Source: Bryopsis sp. KO-2023
Lineage: Eukaryota; Chlorophyta; Ulvophyceae; Bryopsidales; Bryopsidaceae
Assembly (NCBI GenBank): GCA_030272585.1
Contig: BSYQ01000012.1
Location: 434,001 to 498,000, forward strand
DNA: 64,000 bases
Direction: 5' to 3'
Shown: positions 48,301 through 59,327 of the stretch, piece by piece
How positions within the stretch are numbered: position 1 is the stretch's first letter
Layout: each line of letters begins with the position of its first letter
Program-made: the position numbers and the translations under genes
Notes under the pieces: model-generated
Told to the model about the DNA's origin: nothing
What the model saw: only the letters and a program-made list of their open reading frames with translations
Database searches by the model: none

Positions 48301-49745
48301 AAATGGGAGTGGAAAGCCAAGCGTACTACGTTTTGGAGCTGCTGAGGCGAGATCCTCCTCTCAGCCGCCACCCAGACGTCAAAATCGTCATCGAATCATG
48401 GACCAGCAATTTCAAAGCGACGGGCACGAGTGCCTACGTTGCAGCTTCACTCGGGTCGTCGACCCCTGCGAGTAATGTTGCAAACTCCCTTGTGTTGATG
48501 GCTATGACTCGGGCCGGCGTATCGAACCCCTTGATCGAGAAGCTTGCGAACTACGTGGGAAGCCCTTTCGTTGGGGAGTACGGTTTCCGACGTTTCAGCG
48601 ACTTCGATAAAACCACGGCCATGATCGCTTTGAAGGTCTACGATCGATCCAGGGGGAGCACCATGCCTGACGTTTCCGTGACCGTCAGAAGTGGAGAAGT
48701 GGTGCTTATGAACGTGAGGTCCACGTTTCCACCATTGCTGTTGATTGATCTGGCTTCCACACACCAATAAAAGAGAGCATGTACGAATGGGCCAGAATCA
48801 GCTCCTTTTTTTTCTTTAAGTGGGCCAGAATCAGCTCCTTTTTTTTCTTTTCGACAGGCTACCTTCAAGCAAAATTCTAGCCCCGTGGAATCCACCACCA
48901 CTCCGTGGCAAGACCTCGACACTCCCCCCAAACCGCTGGAGTTCACGGCTGAAGGAACAGGCGAGGTCACGGTGGCGGCCTCCCTCACATTCATCCCAAA
49001 ACGACTGCTTGCTTTCCCAACTTACCGAGGCATTTTCCTCGAAAGAGCCATCAGAATGCCCGAGTCCAATGGACCTACTCTGAAGAAAGTTCCAGTGGGG
49101 TCGGTGGTGGTCATCGAGGTGCAGCTCACGACTCCAGATCGATTGGGCCTGACCACCTTGAGTGCGATGATGCCGGCTGGACTGGAGCCTGTGGATCCCA
49201 GGCTCGACGACCCGGAGTCTGACAGTTTCTGCCCGATAGCAAACATTCAACTAGAAAGCGGGAGGCACGATGTGTATCTTCCGCAGCCACCCAGCTTTTT
49301 CTTCACGTGCCCTGACCAAGTGGGCTGGTTGAGAAGCACGTTAATGTAAACAGGCACGCGCAGTCTACCATCGGTTTTATAACCTTTTTGATTGTGTTTT
49401 GCCGCACAGGAGACGAGATCATCTGTGGTAACCTTCACTTTCTCAGAAATTAACCCTGGGACCGTCATGGTGACTTTCCGGGCGGTGGCCGCCACGGTGG
49501 GGACTTTTGCCTTGCCGCCAGTGAGGGCTTTCGTGAACGATCAGCCGGAGGTGATGGGGCTGAGTTCTGCTGGGGAATTGATCGTTTGCTCAGGATGCCA
49601 ATCTGAGGAGGGCGTCTTACCAGAAGCTCCGAAGAGTTGCCCCAGCAACTGCAGTGACAATGGAGCTTGCAATCTTGATTCTGGAGAGTGTGTGTGTCTG
49701 ACTGGGTTCATCGGAGATGATTGTGCAGAATTGATGTCTGTTTGA
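36399..49745 (+). CDS. Secreted bacterial-type alpha-2-macroglobulin with C-terminal EGF-like module
   Basis: I join 31 exons (36399-36656, 36896-36964, 37194-37335, 37655-37828, 37991-38052, 38485-38586, 38847-38935, 39290-39397, 39799-39931, 40311-40387, 40743-40868, 41174-41385, 41770-41875, 42349-42499, 42737-42983, 43197-43232, 43311-43597, 43695-43794, 43884-44067, 44238-44476, 44774-44918, 45043-45191, 45335-45537, 45587-45994, 46224-46557, 46715-47029, 47210-47781, 47972-48114, 48209-48713, 48858-49319, 49410-49745) to about 2157 residues; the junctions near 45191/45335 and 49319 are less certain. A signal peptide (LSLFFLFWLFFLISPGVAVS) leads into macroglobulin domains with bacterial YfhM/MagD landmarks: VVFSRPVIALG, TGIVWVTSMKTGEPIEGATV, DRKFVRPGETLHVK, TVIAVDKAALEL, a Pro-rich bait-like insert (46340-46400), SAPRFVRLGDEF, and INPGTVMVTFRA...GTFALPPVRA. 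In the thioester domain CPISAD replaces CLEQ/CGEQ, so no thioester can form. A six-cysteine EGF-like module ends the protein. It should trap or inhibit proteases outside the cell. Confidence 0.9.
37018..37045 (+). repeat. 28-C homopolymer in an intron
   Basis: An uninterrupted run of about 28 C in the second intron of the alpha-2-macroglobulin gene, the longest C-run in the window; a 22-C run lies at 10465-10486. Lengths of such runs are unreliable in assemblies. Confidence 0.8.
41983..42187. mobile_element. hAT-like MITE in the alpha-2-macroglobulin gene
   Basis: A 205-bp insert in the intron 41876-42348. Its ends are weakly inverted (ACAAAGGCGTAGTA at left, TACTTTGCCTATG at right) and share the AGGC core of the MITE at 1411. 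It is flanked by a perfect 10-bp repeat ATCATCATGG (41973-41982 and 42188-42197), of which 8 bp would be the hAT duplication. The interior has C-runs as in the first MITE. More diverged ends suggest an older copy or a related family. Confidence 0.7.
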
Positions 49746-52430
49746 TTTTTTTGTGTGCTTTTCCCCAACTTGGAAAAGAGAAACCATCAAATAATTTGGA
49801 CTTTTGAAGAGCCAGCTTCAAAAGCTTTTCGCTCGTATTTGTTATCTGATATGATAATTGTTTTCATTTTTGTATTGAATGTATTTTTTTGTTACTTTTT
49901 TATTGCTTGTGGATTCTGGAAAATATATGAACAATGCATTTTCATGTTTGTTTTAATTCTGTTGAGAAAACGTTTGTGCTTTGTTTTTCTTTGAACAGAC
50001 CACACGGTGCAATAATACCATGAAAAAAAAACCTTTCTACCCAGGATTGTTCACCTTTAATTCCCTGTTGAAAGGTACCTGCTCTAAACATCCCATCTCT
50101 TTTCGAATATATTTTTTTTTATTATTTATTATTATTTCGCATACTCGTATACCCCATGGATTGGGAAGACAGCCTCCAGATGGCAGCGGTGCCAGGAATT
50201 CAGTTGGACAATTGAAAACTGAGAATGTGTCCCTTTTGTATTGCATAAAAGTGAGCTTCGCACACAGATGAATGTTTTTCTGTTGAATGAAAATTTCAGT
50301 TGGCCCTTCACCCCAAAACAAAGTCTTTTTTCCAACCAATTTCAACATCAACCAACAACAACTTGTTGAACATAGAGTCCCTTGCCCAAACTTACAATAC
50401 TACATGCCAACTTGTGAGGAAGAGTCTCCCTCCCCTCAGAAAAAAACAACAAAAAAATCCCCGATATAAACCTTCACTAGGTACAGGAATGTCTTTTGGA
50501 TCGACTCCTATATCAAGCTCCAAGCAAGCTTGCAACTTGATCGACCACAGCAGTTTTCCCTGGAAAAAACGAGAACATGTGCAGAATTGAATGGAGCATC
50601 ATAAAGCAACCTAGCTTGTGGAAAGAAACATCAAAGCATAGGGAATTTACGTCAAAAATTCAAGAATTTACGTAGCGCTCATGCAATTCTGTCAAGTATG
50701 GGTCAGGGTCCATCAGCTTCCCTCCCATCCCAGCATCCCATGGTCATTAGACTGATGAGGAAATCAAGTGCTTCCTACATCCACATTCTGAACCACAAGA
50801 CTTAAAATCATAGCTGTGGCTAGGAGGTGGTGTTGGTTGCATTTTCTGCACATATTGGAGTCAGGGTCTGGGTCAGTGCACTTTTTGAATAGCTTCTCTG
50901 CTGATTGGAGGGAATTGGCAGGACCGGGGAATTGGCAGGACCGGTTATTACACTGGAAACCGGTATGGTTTGTGGGGTGACCTATGTTGAAAACTCATTC
51001 CCACACTGATTGGAAAGCTAGTTTCTATTTTTCTGCCAATACAATAGACCAGTTGTACAACTCTCGTGACCAAAATCGCCTGATTTCGGACACGCAAAAT
51101 CATTGTTCCAGTCATTGCATCAAAAGAGGACTTGAATCGATGTCTTTCGATTTGAAAATTTGGCAGCAATTTTTTCAAGTGTTTTCCAACACGTCTTTAA
51201 ATTTGTATGATTTTTGGATTGTTTGGTGTGTGTTTGTTAGGGGCCTAGATTTTTCCCCTCTTTTTCTGTGGGGGTTCCAAATCTAGCCTCATCTTTCATT
51301 CACTTTCTAAATCAAATTTCACTCAAAAACATGGCCACGGGGTCGTGGTTCTCTTAAATAAATTGGCGCACTTCAAAAATACCAAACAAAATACCCAGCA
51401 CGGCGGCAACAGACACGAATTACAGGCGAAAAATCAACGATTCAGACGATTCTTCGCCTGAATTAAGTCACGATTCGTCGATTACTCACAATTTACGCAG
51501 GCAATCGAAACGAAACTTTGATGGTGGCTGTGCAATGTTTTTACCATACTACAGTTAAAATTTCGAGGCGTTTCAGAAAGTGGTTGCCTAAAAATTGGGA
51601 TAAAAAAATACTCTCTTATTGGCCACTTTTTGGTCACGAGAGTTGTACAACTGGTCAATAAGATATTTAAGAACCGTCACAAAAACCTTGTGATGCTTTT
51701 ATAGTGTTTCACCCCCAAATCCTTCATCAACTCCTCCAGTTCTGCGGATAGAATACTGCCTCCCTATTCAGAAGCTGTATCTAAGACACCCCAACCCCAA
51801 CACAATTTCAAAAATGGAGCTGAAGTAGAGGGAGGGAAACCGCCTGGAATTTACATATTTGGACCTTGGTGAAAAAAAGTGATGATGTTGCGCAGGGTCA
51901 GGGCAACCGTTTCAGAGATTTTCAGAAATTTCCTATTTTTGTCTCCTCTTCCTCTTTCAATTCGAAACACACAGAAATCTCTGGATCGCCCACAGAGACC
52001 AGCAGTACAAGAGTCCATCTCTCTCTGCGCCCAGTCGGCTCAAGGCGAATTTTCATTTAAAAGACTGTTTTAATCAACACAAATACATACATTTTGGTAA
52101 TTCATTGTACTATAGAACCAGTCGAGCAGCACCGCTGTCTTGTGGACCATAGCTTGACAAATCAAAAACGAAGGGCACAAAATTGATCAAAGTTGAAATC
52201 TTGCCTAGAAGTAGAGAACAAAAAACACCCAAAAGTGCCCCCGTCGACGAACAGCCCATCTACATCTCCTGAAAAAGATTCACCGAGAACGATGAAGGCC
52301 GACCATGCTGCACCTGCACAGATCCGAAAAGTCCTTCGTCAAGAGCAAAAACAATGCTTTTTTTATGAACGAGAAAAGTTCGTTCTCGGAAAGGCAGCAT
52401 TTCAAGCCAACCTGGACAAGGCTTTTGACC
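49746..52430. other. Gene-poor stretch
   Basis: T-rich 3' flank of the alpha-2-macroglobulin gene, then the second copy of the 610-bp TIR element. I see no supported gene. The 3' UTR of the poly-Gly gene lies at the right end. Confidence 0.5.
51047..51656. mobile_element. Non-autonomous TIR DNA transposon, copy 2
   Basis: A 610-bp copy of the element at 12634-13244 with the same 29-bp terminal inverted repeats and only scattered substitutions and one-base indels. It is flanked by the 4-bp duplication AATA (51043-51046 and 51657-51660). The copy is in the same orientation as the first. No transposase is encoded. Confidence 0.9.
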
Positions 52431-52996
52431 TCAGCGGCCGCCGCCGCCGCCGCCTCCTCCTCCTCCTCCTCCTCCCCCACCGCCACCTCCTCCACCGCCA
52501 CCGCCGCCGCCGCCCCCACCTCCGCCGCCCCCACCTCCGCCGCCCCCACCTCCGCCGCCCCCACCTCCGCCGCCCCCACCTCCGCCGCCACCTCCACCTC
52601 CGTAGCAGCCTCCGTTGCACTTACATCTGCAACCCCATCCATCCCAGTACGCGCCATAGCAACATTTGTTCTTACCGAACCGATAACAATCTACAAAAAG
52701 TTCAGACCAAACAAACAAGTCAAATTGCTTGTCGTGAAAAATCGTGACATAGCCGCAGGACACATGCACTCACCGCTCCACCCGCAACCAGTCAATCGGC
52801 GACCAGGAGCCAAGGACTCTTGGGGAGCTTTAATATCTGCATGGGGAAGTGGACACAAGCGCATCAGATTGTGGGACGAGAAACGATTTGAACGCTGCAG
52901 CGACAAGCGAGGACTGGAAACATGTGATCCACCTGTTTTGGCCATGGCTGCGATGGCCAAAAGGCCAACCAAGAGAATCGCCACGAAGGTTCGCAT
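52431..52996 (-). CDS. Small secreted cysteine-rich protein with a 55-glycine tail
   Basis: Three minus-strand exons (52933-52996, 52774-52827, 52431-52690) join in frame to 125 residues; an ATG four codons upstream (53008) is also possible. The start gives a signal peptide (MRTFVAILLVGLLAIAAMA). The short mature head is Cys/Gly/Tyr/Trp-rich with eight cysteines: GCGWSGDCYRF, KCCYGAYWDGWGCRCKCNGG and a final CY. It is followed by 55 uninterrupted glycines (52437-52601), one Arg and the stop. The DNA of the tract is a mixture of GGA, GGT, GGC and GGG codons with a repeating GGCGGCGGAGGTGGG unit, so it is not a pure triplet run. Plant-type glycine-rich wall proteins are the nearest comparison by composition; the cysteine pattern also recalls small disulfide peptides. 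No family recognised. Confidence 0.75.
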
Positions 52997-55900
52997 TGTC
53001 CGATGCATTCTCAATTGAGTGCTTTGCCAAAAAGAGGGTCGTTCTTTTCTGCAGAAACGCCTGCTGGTCAGTGTTTTAAACCCATCGGTTGGCCACCGCT
53101 CATTCTTATCCCACAGAAGGTCATGTCACACACCACAGGTGGTGTGATCTTGATTCGAATAAAATCATCAAAGCACAGTGAAAGGTGTGACGCCCCCTAT
53201 CCCCTCTCTCTCTTAGTGTTTGTTCAATATTGATCAGTCGGAACAAATGCATTTTTTCTATTGTTGGAGCTGGCCAAATCAACAGAGCCTTACCAATCCA
53301 CGAAATCAACATTACTTCCCAAACATTTCTCCCTGTTCCTTTATTAAGACCACTCTTCGACTCTGAATATCTTGGCTAAATCGTTTCCGATAATTTGGGG
53401 CTTCAGATAACACCATCAAACACAGCTTGTGCATCCCCACCCCCCTCCTCCTCTTTTCCTTTCTTCCAAAATATAACATGTCAATTTTCTTTTATTTTTT
53501 TGGTTTCTGATGAACACATCCCAGCCATCAGCGTATTTTTTTCCCCCTCATGAATTTTCATGGCCCATTTGTTACAGCTTGAAATAGGCATATCAGATTT
53601 CTTCTCCGATAATCACACTTGCTAGCAATCGATTAGAAGTCAGCACGGGGGTGGTTGGAGGGGATTCTTCTGCTGACAGACATGATGCTTCTCAAGAATT
53701 GATGCTGTATGGAACACTGGGGGAAATTGGCATGTCAGACAGCGTCAGGTGTTTCGATTGGATCATTCTCCCTCGCAGAGCAGAGCAGAGCAGTGTGGAA
53801 CGAAGCCCACATTGACTCCCAAAATGAGCAGCACTCGAGGAAGGCTGCCATCATCTGATCTGGTAACAGCATTTCTGAGGGGATGTAAAACCTGGAGAGC
53901 TGCTGAGCAATCTCAGCTAGCTGTTCCACCTCCAGGTGAACATCTCTGATGGAAGAGGGGTGTCTGATCAATTGCCCCCAAAAATCTCTTTCGAACATCA
54001 TTGATATATATGTTTTTTTTCTGAATTGAAACCTCAAAAAAAAAAAAAAAAAAACCCTTCAAAAAAGTCATCTAAATGTGCCTTTTTCTTCAAAAGCTCG
54101 GAAATCATTGCTTCCAGCATGACACCCGGCTCGACACGCTGCAAGAGTCGCACCCTACAACAAAAAACTGATCTTACCAACCACACCACCAGAAAAACAC
54201 ATGGCACACAAGGAAAGGCTTAAATTATAAGATCAGCTCGCCAAACTTGTCAATTTAAATTCATATATAATACGAAATGAGGTGGGCAGAAACAATGCAT
54301 CACCTTCGTAGTGATCGCTCAAAGACGTTTGTGTGGCAGTTCCAGTACTATGATTGTACCTTTGATCCTACCAAACACCACATAATAAACACAACATTCA
54401 TAAAATATCCGCTCATGCCACAATGATACTGCATCCATGTGAGCTTTTTTTTCTTCTTCCCGACCTGTTCGGTTGCATGTCTGACAAACTATCCATCTCT
54501 TTATAAATATTTTCGGAAGGTTCTTCTCGTATTCAACCAGATACATCAAAGACCCTCCATATCCACAGCATCGATACCAGTGAGGTTTAAGATTGTGGCA
54601 GACATGGATGAGCAGGAGGCCTGAGCTCCTCCATTGTAACACATCCATAAGGCTTCATTGTTATTCACCTTGAAACACAGCAATACACATGTCAAGACGC
54701 ATTAATTGGCAGAATTCATTGCACTGGAATTCCTGTTAAAAAGCACATGTCCCACCTGTTCATCAGAAAACCATCTGTCCAATGCAACCTTTGCCAAATT
54801 GTCAAACCACAGAGAAAATGGAGTGAACCCTTTCCACACCTTTGTGCCAAACTACCTCTATGCTCAGGGCAAAGAAACATCTGGTATGAAAGCTGGTATG
54901 GACTCGGTTTGTGTGATCGCAGCATTCAAGCCTTTCCAGAGCCGCAGAAGGAAATGGTGTTTCAGGACTACATGAAAATTCTGCCCCTACGAATCCCCAT
55001 CTGCTGGAAAAAAGCGCAGGTCATCAGACAAAAGATCGCAGCAGGACGGCGACCGAGTAGCAGAAAACTTCACTCCTCTGAAATTTTTTGTGATCGACAT
55101 GTCCAATTGTTCCAATATTTAAATGAGGATTTGTTGTCTCAAAATGTTCACGTGCCATTTTAATATAATTAGTTTTTCTTTGATTTTTCCCTGTAAATAT
55201 ATACATAGAAACTATATATATAGGAATTGAATGATATATCTCTTTTTAGTGTCAGCAGCCACACGCTGAGTAAAGGCCTTTCTGTTTTTGACATGATCAA
55301 TCGATAAGAACCCCAAAGCTGCTTTTTTGAATCTCATACATGGACCACAGAAACCCTCTCAACGCTTGCATAAAATGTGAAAGGCAGCAAATTCATTCTG
55401 GTGCATAGAAATCTGGAAGCGCATAAAATTCATGTTTGCGAGTAACAGGATTGTGCTAAAATTCACCTTGTTATCCTTCGTTGCGTTTCAATGCAGCCCC
55501 ATAGAAAGCTCCGAGAGGAAGCAGGCTTTCCCACATTCATTCTGTTGGAGGTCAGTGGCAGCTTTAGAAAAAAGAAAAGTTTTTGGAACGAGTATCACGA
55601 GCACCAGGGACAGGACTTCGAGTGCCATCACCCCTTGACAAGGTTTCCTCCAGGCCGAGGTTTGTGCACATGCAGTTTTCTGTTTGTAGACACCCAACAA
55701 CCCATGTCGAATCTTTTTCCAACATCAAAGATAGGAATGCGACTGAGTATTAACTGGAAAACTCAGAAAAAGAGGTTTTAATCAAAAATTGATTTCTTGG
55801 AAAGGGTAATAGAGAGGGTCACCTCGGTGAGGTAACACCACCAAGCAACATCAAACCGTCCACTTATCAGACAGTAACAACAAACGAGTGTGGGGATGCA

Positions 55901-56245
55901 AACATGATATATGCTGATATTCAATTATCAGCCATACCCGATTTGTACCAGCATTCATTTTCTGATTGTGACACCCCCAAAATTCCACCTTGGGATGATT
56001 GAGGTCTCCACAGCTGCCAGCTTGACTTGGCAGGGAATCGTTCGATGAGCAACCTCCCAGCAGAAATGATGTCCAAGATTCCCTGTTCCCCCAGCCATTC
56101 AGCCATTCAAATGCTACACTCCACTCCTCCACGGCAATCTCAGACGCACGCATGAACCTCAATTCTTGAAGCAGCCTTGGAAGTTTATGCCATTGCTCGT
56201 TGTGCCGAGCGGCTTCTTCGTGTGTAATCATGATTCGTTGTGCAT
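52997..56245. other. Gene-poor stretch
   Basis: It holds the promoter of the poly-Gly gene, an A-run at 54034-54053 and the tufA fragment at 55086. A minus-strand ORF directly left of the LTR (55851-56276) looks partly protein-like (ITHEEAARHNEQWHKLPRLL) and could be an exon cut by the retroelement, but I recognise no family. Confidence 0.4.
55086..55158 (-). pseudogene. tufA: Nuclear fragment of plastid tufA (EF-Tu) 5' end
   Basis: On the minus strand an ATG opens [20 protein letters not shown] followed by VDHKK. This is the start of bacterial and plastid EF-Tu (usual form [25 protein letters not shown]), reaching the first Gly-Lys of the P-loop, where GK has become KK. Similarity then stops. 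The stretch is AT-rich like plastid DNA, and AT-rich sequence continues upstream of the ATG (to about 55225), which may be the plastid leader. An organellar-DNA transfer (NUPT) explains it better than a host gene; a broken nuclear mitochondrial EF-Tu gene is the alternative. Confidence 0.7.
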
Positions 56246-57620
56246 TGTGACGCTCCCGAAAACGCATTCGGCACAACTACTAATTCCTCATTCGCGCCGC
56301 GACTGAAGATAGAGTCGTACTGAACTACCGCAGAGTCTGTCTACGGCAACAGAGTCGGACTACGCCGACATTGAATGTCCTATCCAAAAACTTGGTATCT
56401 AAACTGCGACGCACTGAAACTATCGTCACCCAAGAAGTCGGCTAAGACCAGTCGCGCTAACAATCATCACCATCCGAGAGTCACAGTCTCGACTCCCCAT
56501 AACAACGAAAAAGCCTAAGACCAGGCATCTGAACGCAACACGAGTCAAAGTCGACGGAGACACCCGCTAAGAGGGCCTTGCTCCCGAGAGTGAGACAGAA
56601 AAGTGGAGTCCCCTGGAGGGTGGTCGCTAAGAGACCACGGCCTAAGGGGACTCTGAAAACTGAGCTGGAGAAGAGAGAAACACAAAACGCAAACACCAAA
56701 AACGAAAGGAGACACCTCTGAGTGGGAAAAACCTCCTAAGAGAAGGGCAGCACCTTCTCTTACTATTCTGACTCTACTCCTATTTTCCCTCTAGAATTAA
56801 AGTCTGATCAGAAACAATCTTATTTTGAATAAGGACACTCAGAGACACAAGAATAATAGCAAGAGAATATTTTTACAGAAAGAGAAGGGATGGTGTATCC
56901 CATTTCAAAAGTATACTTCAGAAAACCTTGGATAATGCTATCTTTAGCCAGAAGTACCTCGTCCGGTCGGGATTCCCGTTTAAGGTAAGTCGCGAAGCTT
57001 CCTTAAGTCCGTCACGATAAGAGAGTTCTCCTATAGATAGATGTCCGAAGTAAGAAGTAAACGAGGTGGTCACCGAGTTCTGTCTGTCCTTTATCAGAAT
57101 TCTGTGGGATATTTATACTCGCGGCTGGTTCCAGCGCTAGCGCATGTGTGCTGGCCGCGAGTTCGGCGTCACGACAGGGGTCGACTAGCGACCCGACTGC
57201 CAGTCGTGCGTATTGCCTAAGAGATCGTTTTTCGTAGAGAGTTGTATCCGTTTCGCTGGAATCCATAGTGTTTTCGCTGGCTCCTTGTGTTCCCAGCCGC
57301 ACGTTTCGTAGAAGTCATACCTCGAATGTCATAAAATGACAGTGCCGGCAGTAAGACTCCCAGTACTCTGCGCTAGCCATGGGTTGGCGTGCCAGCTATT
57401 CGATATCTTCCAGCGTATCAATATACAACTTTTCCTACGTCATCGACCTCGTCAGGAATTGAACCCAACGTACGAACCACCAGGTCTCACATAGAGCAGC
57501 GTAAAATACGACTGTTTATCAGTGTGAGTTGGCAATTCCATTCTTCCGAATTATCATCGGAATAATCATTACATCTGGTGGCAGTACATCTGCCATGTTC
57601 TTTCTAGCTCCGTCACAGCT
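56246..57620 (-). repeat. 3' LTR of the broken Ty3/Gypsy element
   Basis: About 1375 bp bounded by short inverted ends, TGTGACG at 56246 and CGTCACA at 57620, in the usual TG...CA form. On the minus strand an AAGGGGGAG purine tract lies about 10 bp before its start. No second copy is in the window, so the borders are inferred. Confidence 0.6.
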
Positions 57621-57681
57621 GTGACGCTCCCCCTTACACCCGCATAGAACTCACTCTATGCGTACCCAAAAATCTAATCAA

Positions 57682-57815
57682 AAACCCACTGCATCACATG
57701 CAGTTTTCCTTCCTTTCATCCATACTGTGCATTCACCTCTTGCACCAAACCCACTGCATCACATGCAGTTCTTTTTCTTCCTTTCATCCATACTGTTCAT
57801 TCACCTCTTGCACCC
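57682..57815. repeat. 65-bp tandem duplication inside the retroelement
   Basis: Two near-identical head-to-tail units begin AAACCCACTGCATCACATGC at 57682 and 57747 and run through CATTCACCTCTTGCACC. They lie in the untranslated part between the extra ORF and the LTR. Confidence 0.8.
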
Positions 57816-57968
57816 ACACCAAACACCCCATCAAGTGTTTTTCAACACTTCTAATTTTTCCCCTATTGTCTAACAACTAATCCCTGGAACTTGTCTCCCA
57901 CTTATTATTATTTTTTTTTTATTATTATTATTATTTTTTTTTTACTCTCCCAGAAATTTACCCTCTCT

Positions 57969-59327
57969 CTAGCTGCCACTGGGTCCCCTTTGTCGTTTGC
58001 TGGCTGCTGCAGCTGCTGATGTCGCTCCTTTTCGAGCGGTCCTCTTTCGGGAGAGTGGAGGATTGGTAGCCCCATGGGTTTCGATCAACCTCTCATCCAG
58101 TAAGGTCTCCACTGGATGGCTCCGCTGCGAATTATCGATCCACGCTCCTGGGAGCTGATCCGCTCGCACATGACTCCGAGCTCGATGCGTGGCACGATTG
58201 ACTTCCAAACGGGGTCGAGAGGTCGCCGGGTAGATGGAGCGGAAATGATTTGCTCCTCCGATCAATCGACATAGAGAACATGTCTGATCGGAGAAGTTTG
58301 CCGGCGGTGCGATCGATGCTTCGGGAGCGTATATCCTGCGAAAGGTCCCCATGCCCCCTTCATTCATGTCCAGCTCCAAGCTCCCCGCCAACCAGGCACG
58401 GTCTCGACAACCAATCTTGTGACAGGCTTGGTGCCGAGAACATGCCCCGCCGATGGGTTTCACCGCATTTCGGGATCTGCAGAAAAAACAGTTCCCATCA
58501 ACCCAGTCCCCGCCGGGATTGTCCTCCTCCTCCTTGATCCGTGCTTGTTCGATCCTTGCATCCGTTCCTCCATCTCCATCATTGTGATCCACCCTCTCTC
58601 TGATTCCGCTGCCACTTTGACTACCTCCCTCCCGTCCTCCTGTGGAATTAATCCTGTCCCGGTCCTCCACTTCTTCATTCCTTTCATGTTCCTCTCCAGC
58701 AGCACCTCCACTGTTTCCCACTCTGCCAGATTCTCCTCCTTCTCTGTCTCCACCATGATCAATGTCATCCCCATCTCCTCTATTTCCTCCATGCTCTTCT
58801 CCATCCCCATGGCTGTTGTGATCGTCATCGCTCTCGTCAATACTGAATCCCTCCGCAGTTCTCCGATCCTCCAACTTTTGATTTCCTGCAGCCGTCTGCT
58901 TTAGCTGCTCCTTCAGATCTACGACTTCCTGTCGCAACCTCACGGTTTCCAAATCCTCCCTTGCGATACTGGCTTTAGCCGCCTGGAGCAGCTCCTCCAG
59001 TTCGACCACTCGTAAGAGCAGCTGATCTCGTTCATGCTGCAAGAGCACCACTTGAGCAGCAGAATTCGAAGAGCCCGCATCTCCCTCACTTGCAGCCTGT
59101 CGAAGGACAGAGTTTTCCTGGATAAGCTTTTGTCGCTCCTCTTGCCACTTCAACTGGTTTCGGGTATATTCCTCCGCCAACGACTCTTCTCCCCTAAATA
59201 AATCCTCCAGCGCTTTTGCCCCCTCTCTTGACTGCACCGCCCCTGCCTCGATCCTCTCGATCGCTTCCTCCACCCTTTGACGCCACTCAACCATTCTCTT
59301 TTCTCTCTTTTTTTTTTTTTTAAACAA
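57969..59327 (-). CDS. Extra 3' ORF of the Ty3/Gypsy element (coiled coil plus Cys/His region)
   Basis: One open frame of 452 residues after the integrase, the position where envelope or accessory genes of such elements lie. Residues about 10-165 are a strong coiled coil (EAIERIEAG, QVVLLQHERDQLLLRVVELE, VRLRQEVVDLKEQL). Residues 170-270 are Asp/Glu/Gly/His/Asn-rich and probably disordered. Then a Cys/His region follows with CFFC, CSRHQACHKIGC and, about 50 residues later, CSLC, which could bind zinc. The C-terminus is basic with an RKRTARKG stretch and Ala/Lys-rich end, a possible nuclear signal. I see no signal peptide or membrane segment, so it is not an envelope protein. The frame looks whole. 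Confidence 0.6.
   Translation of the reverse strand: MFKKKKKREKRMVEWRQRVEEAIERIEAGAVQSREGAKALEDLFRGEESLAEEYTRNQLKWQEERQKLIQENSVLRQAASEGDAGSSNSAAQVVLLQHERDQLLLRVVELEELLQAAKASIAREDLETVRLRQEVVDLKEQLKQTAAGNQKLEDRRTAEGFSIDESDDDHNSHGDGEEHGGNRGDGDDIDHGGDREGGESGRVGNSGGAAGEEHERNEEVEDRDRINSTGGREGGSQSGSGIRERVDHNDGDGGTDARIEQARIKEEEDNPGGDWVDGNCFFCRSRNAVKPIGGACSRHQACHKIGCRDRAWLAGSLELDMNEGGMGTFRRIYAPEASIAPPANFSDQTCSLCRLIGGANHFRSIYPATSRPRLEVNRATHRARSHVRADQLPGAWIDNSQRSHPVETLLDERLIETHGATNPPLSRKRTARKGATSAAAAASKRQRGPSGS

Noticed and set aside
52305-53018. A 237-residue plus-strand ORF with poly-Ala/Ser/Thr
   Set aside because: It is the antisense of the poly-Gly tract; the minus strand has a signal peptide and clean splice phases.
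57440-57490. A minus-strand T-arm-like GGGTTCAATTCC inside the LTR
   Set aside because: No acceptor stem, D arm or anticodon arm can be completed around it, so it is not a tRNA gene.
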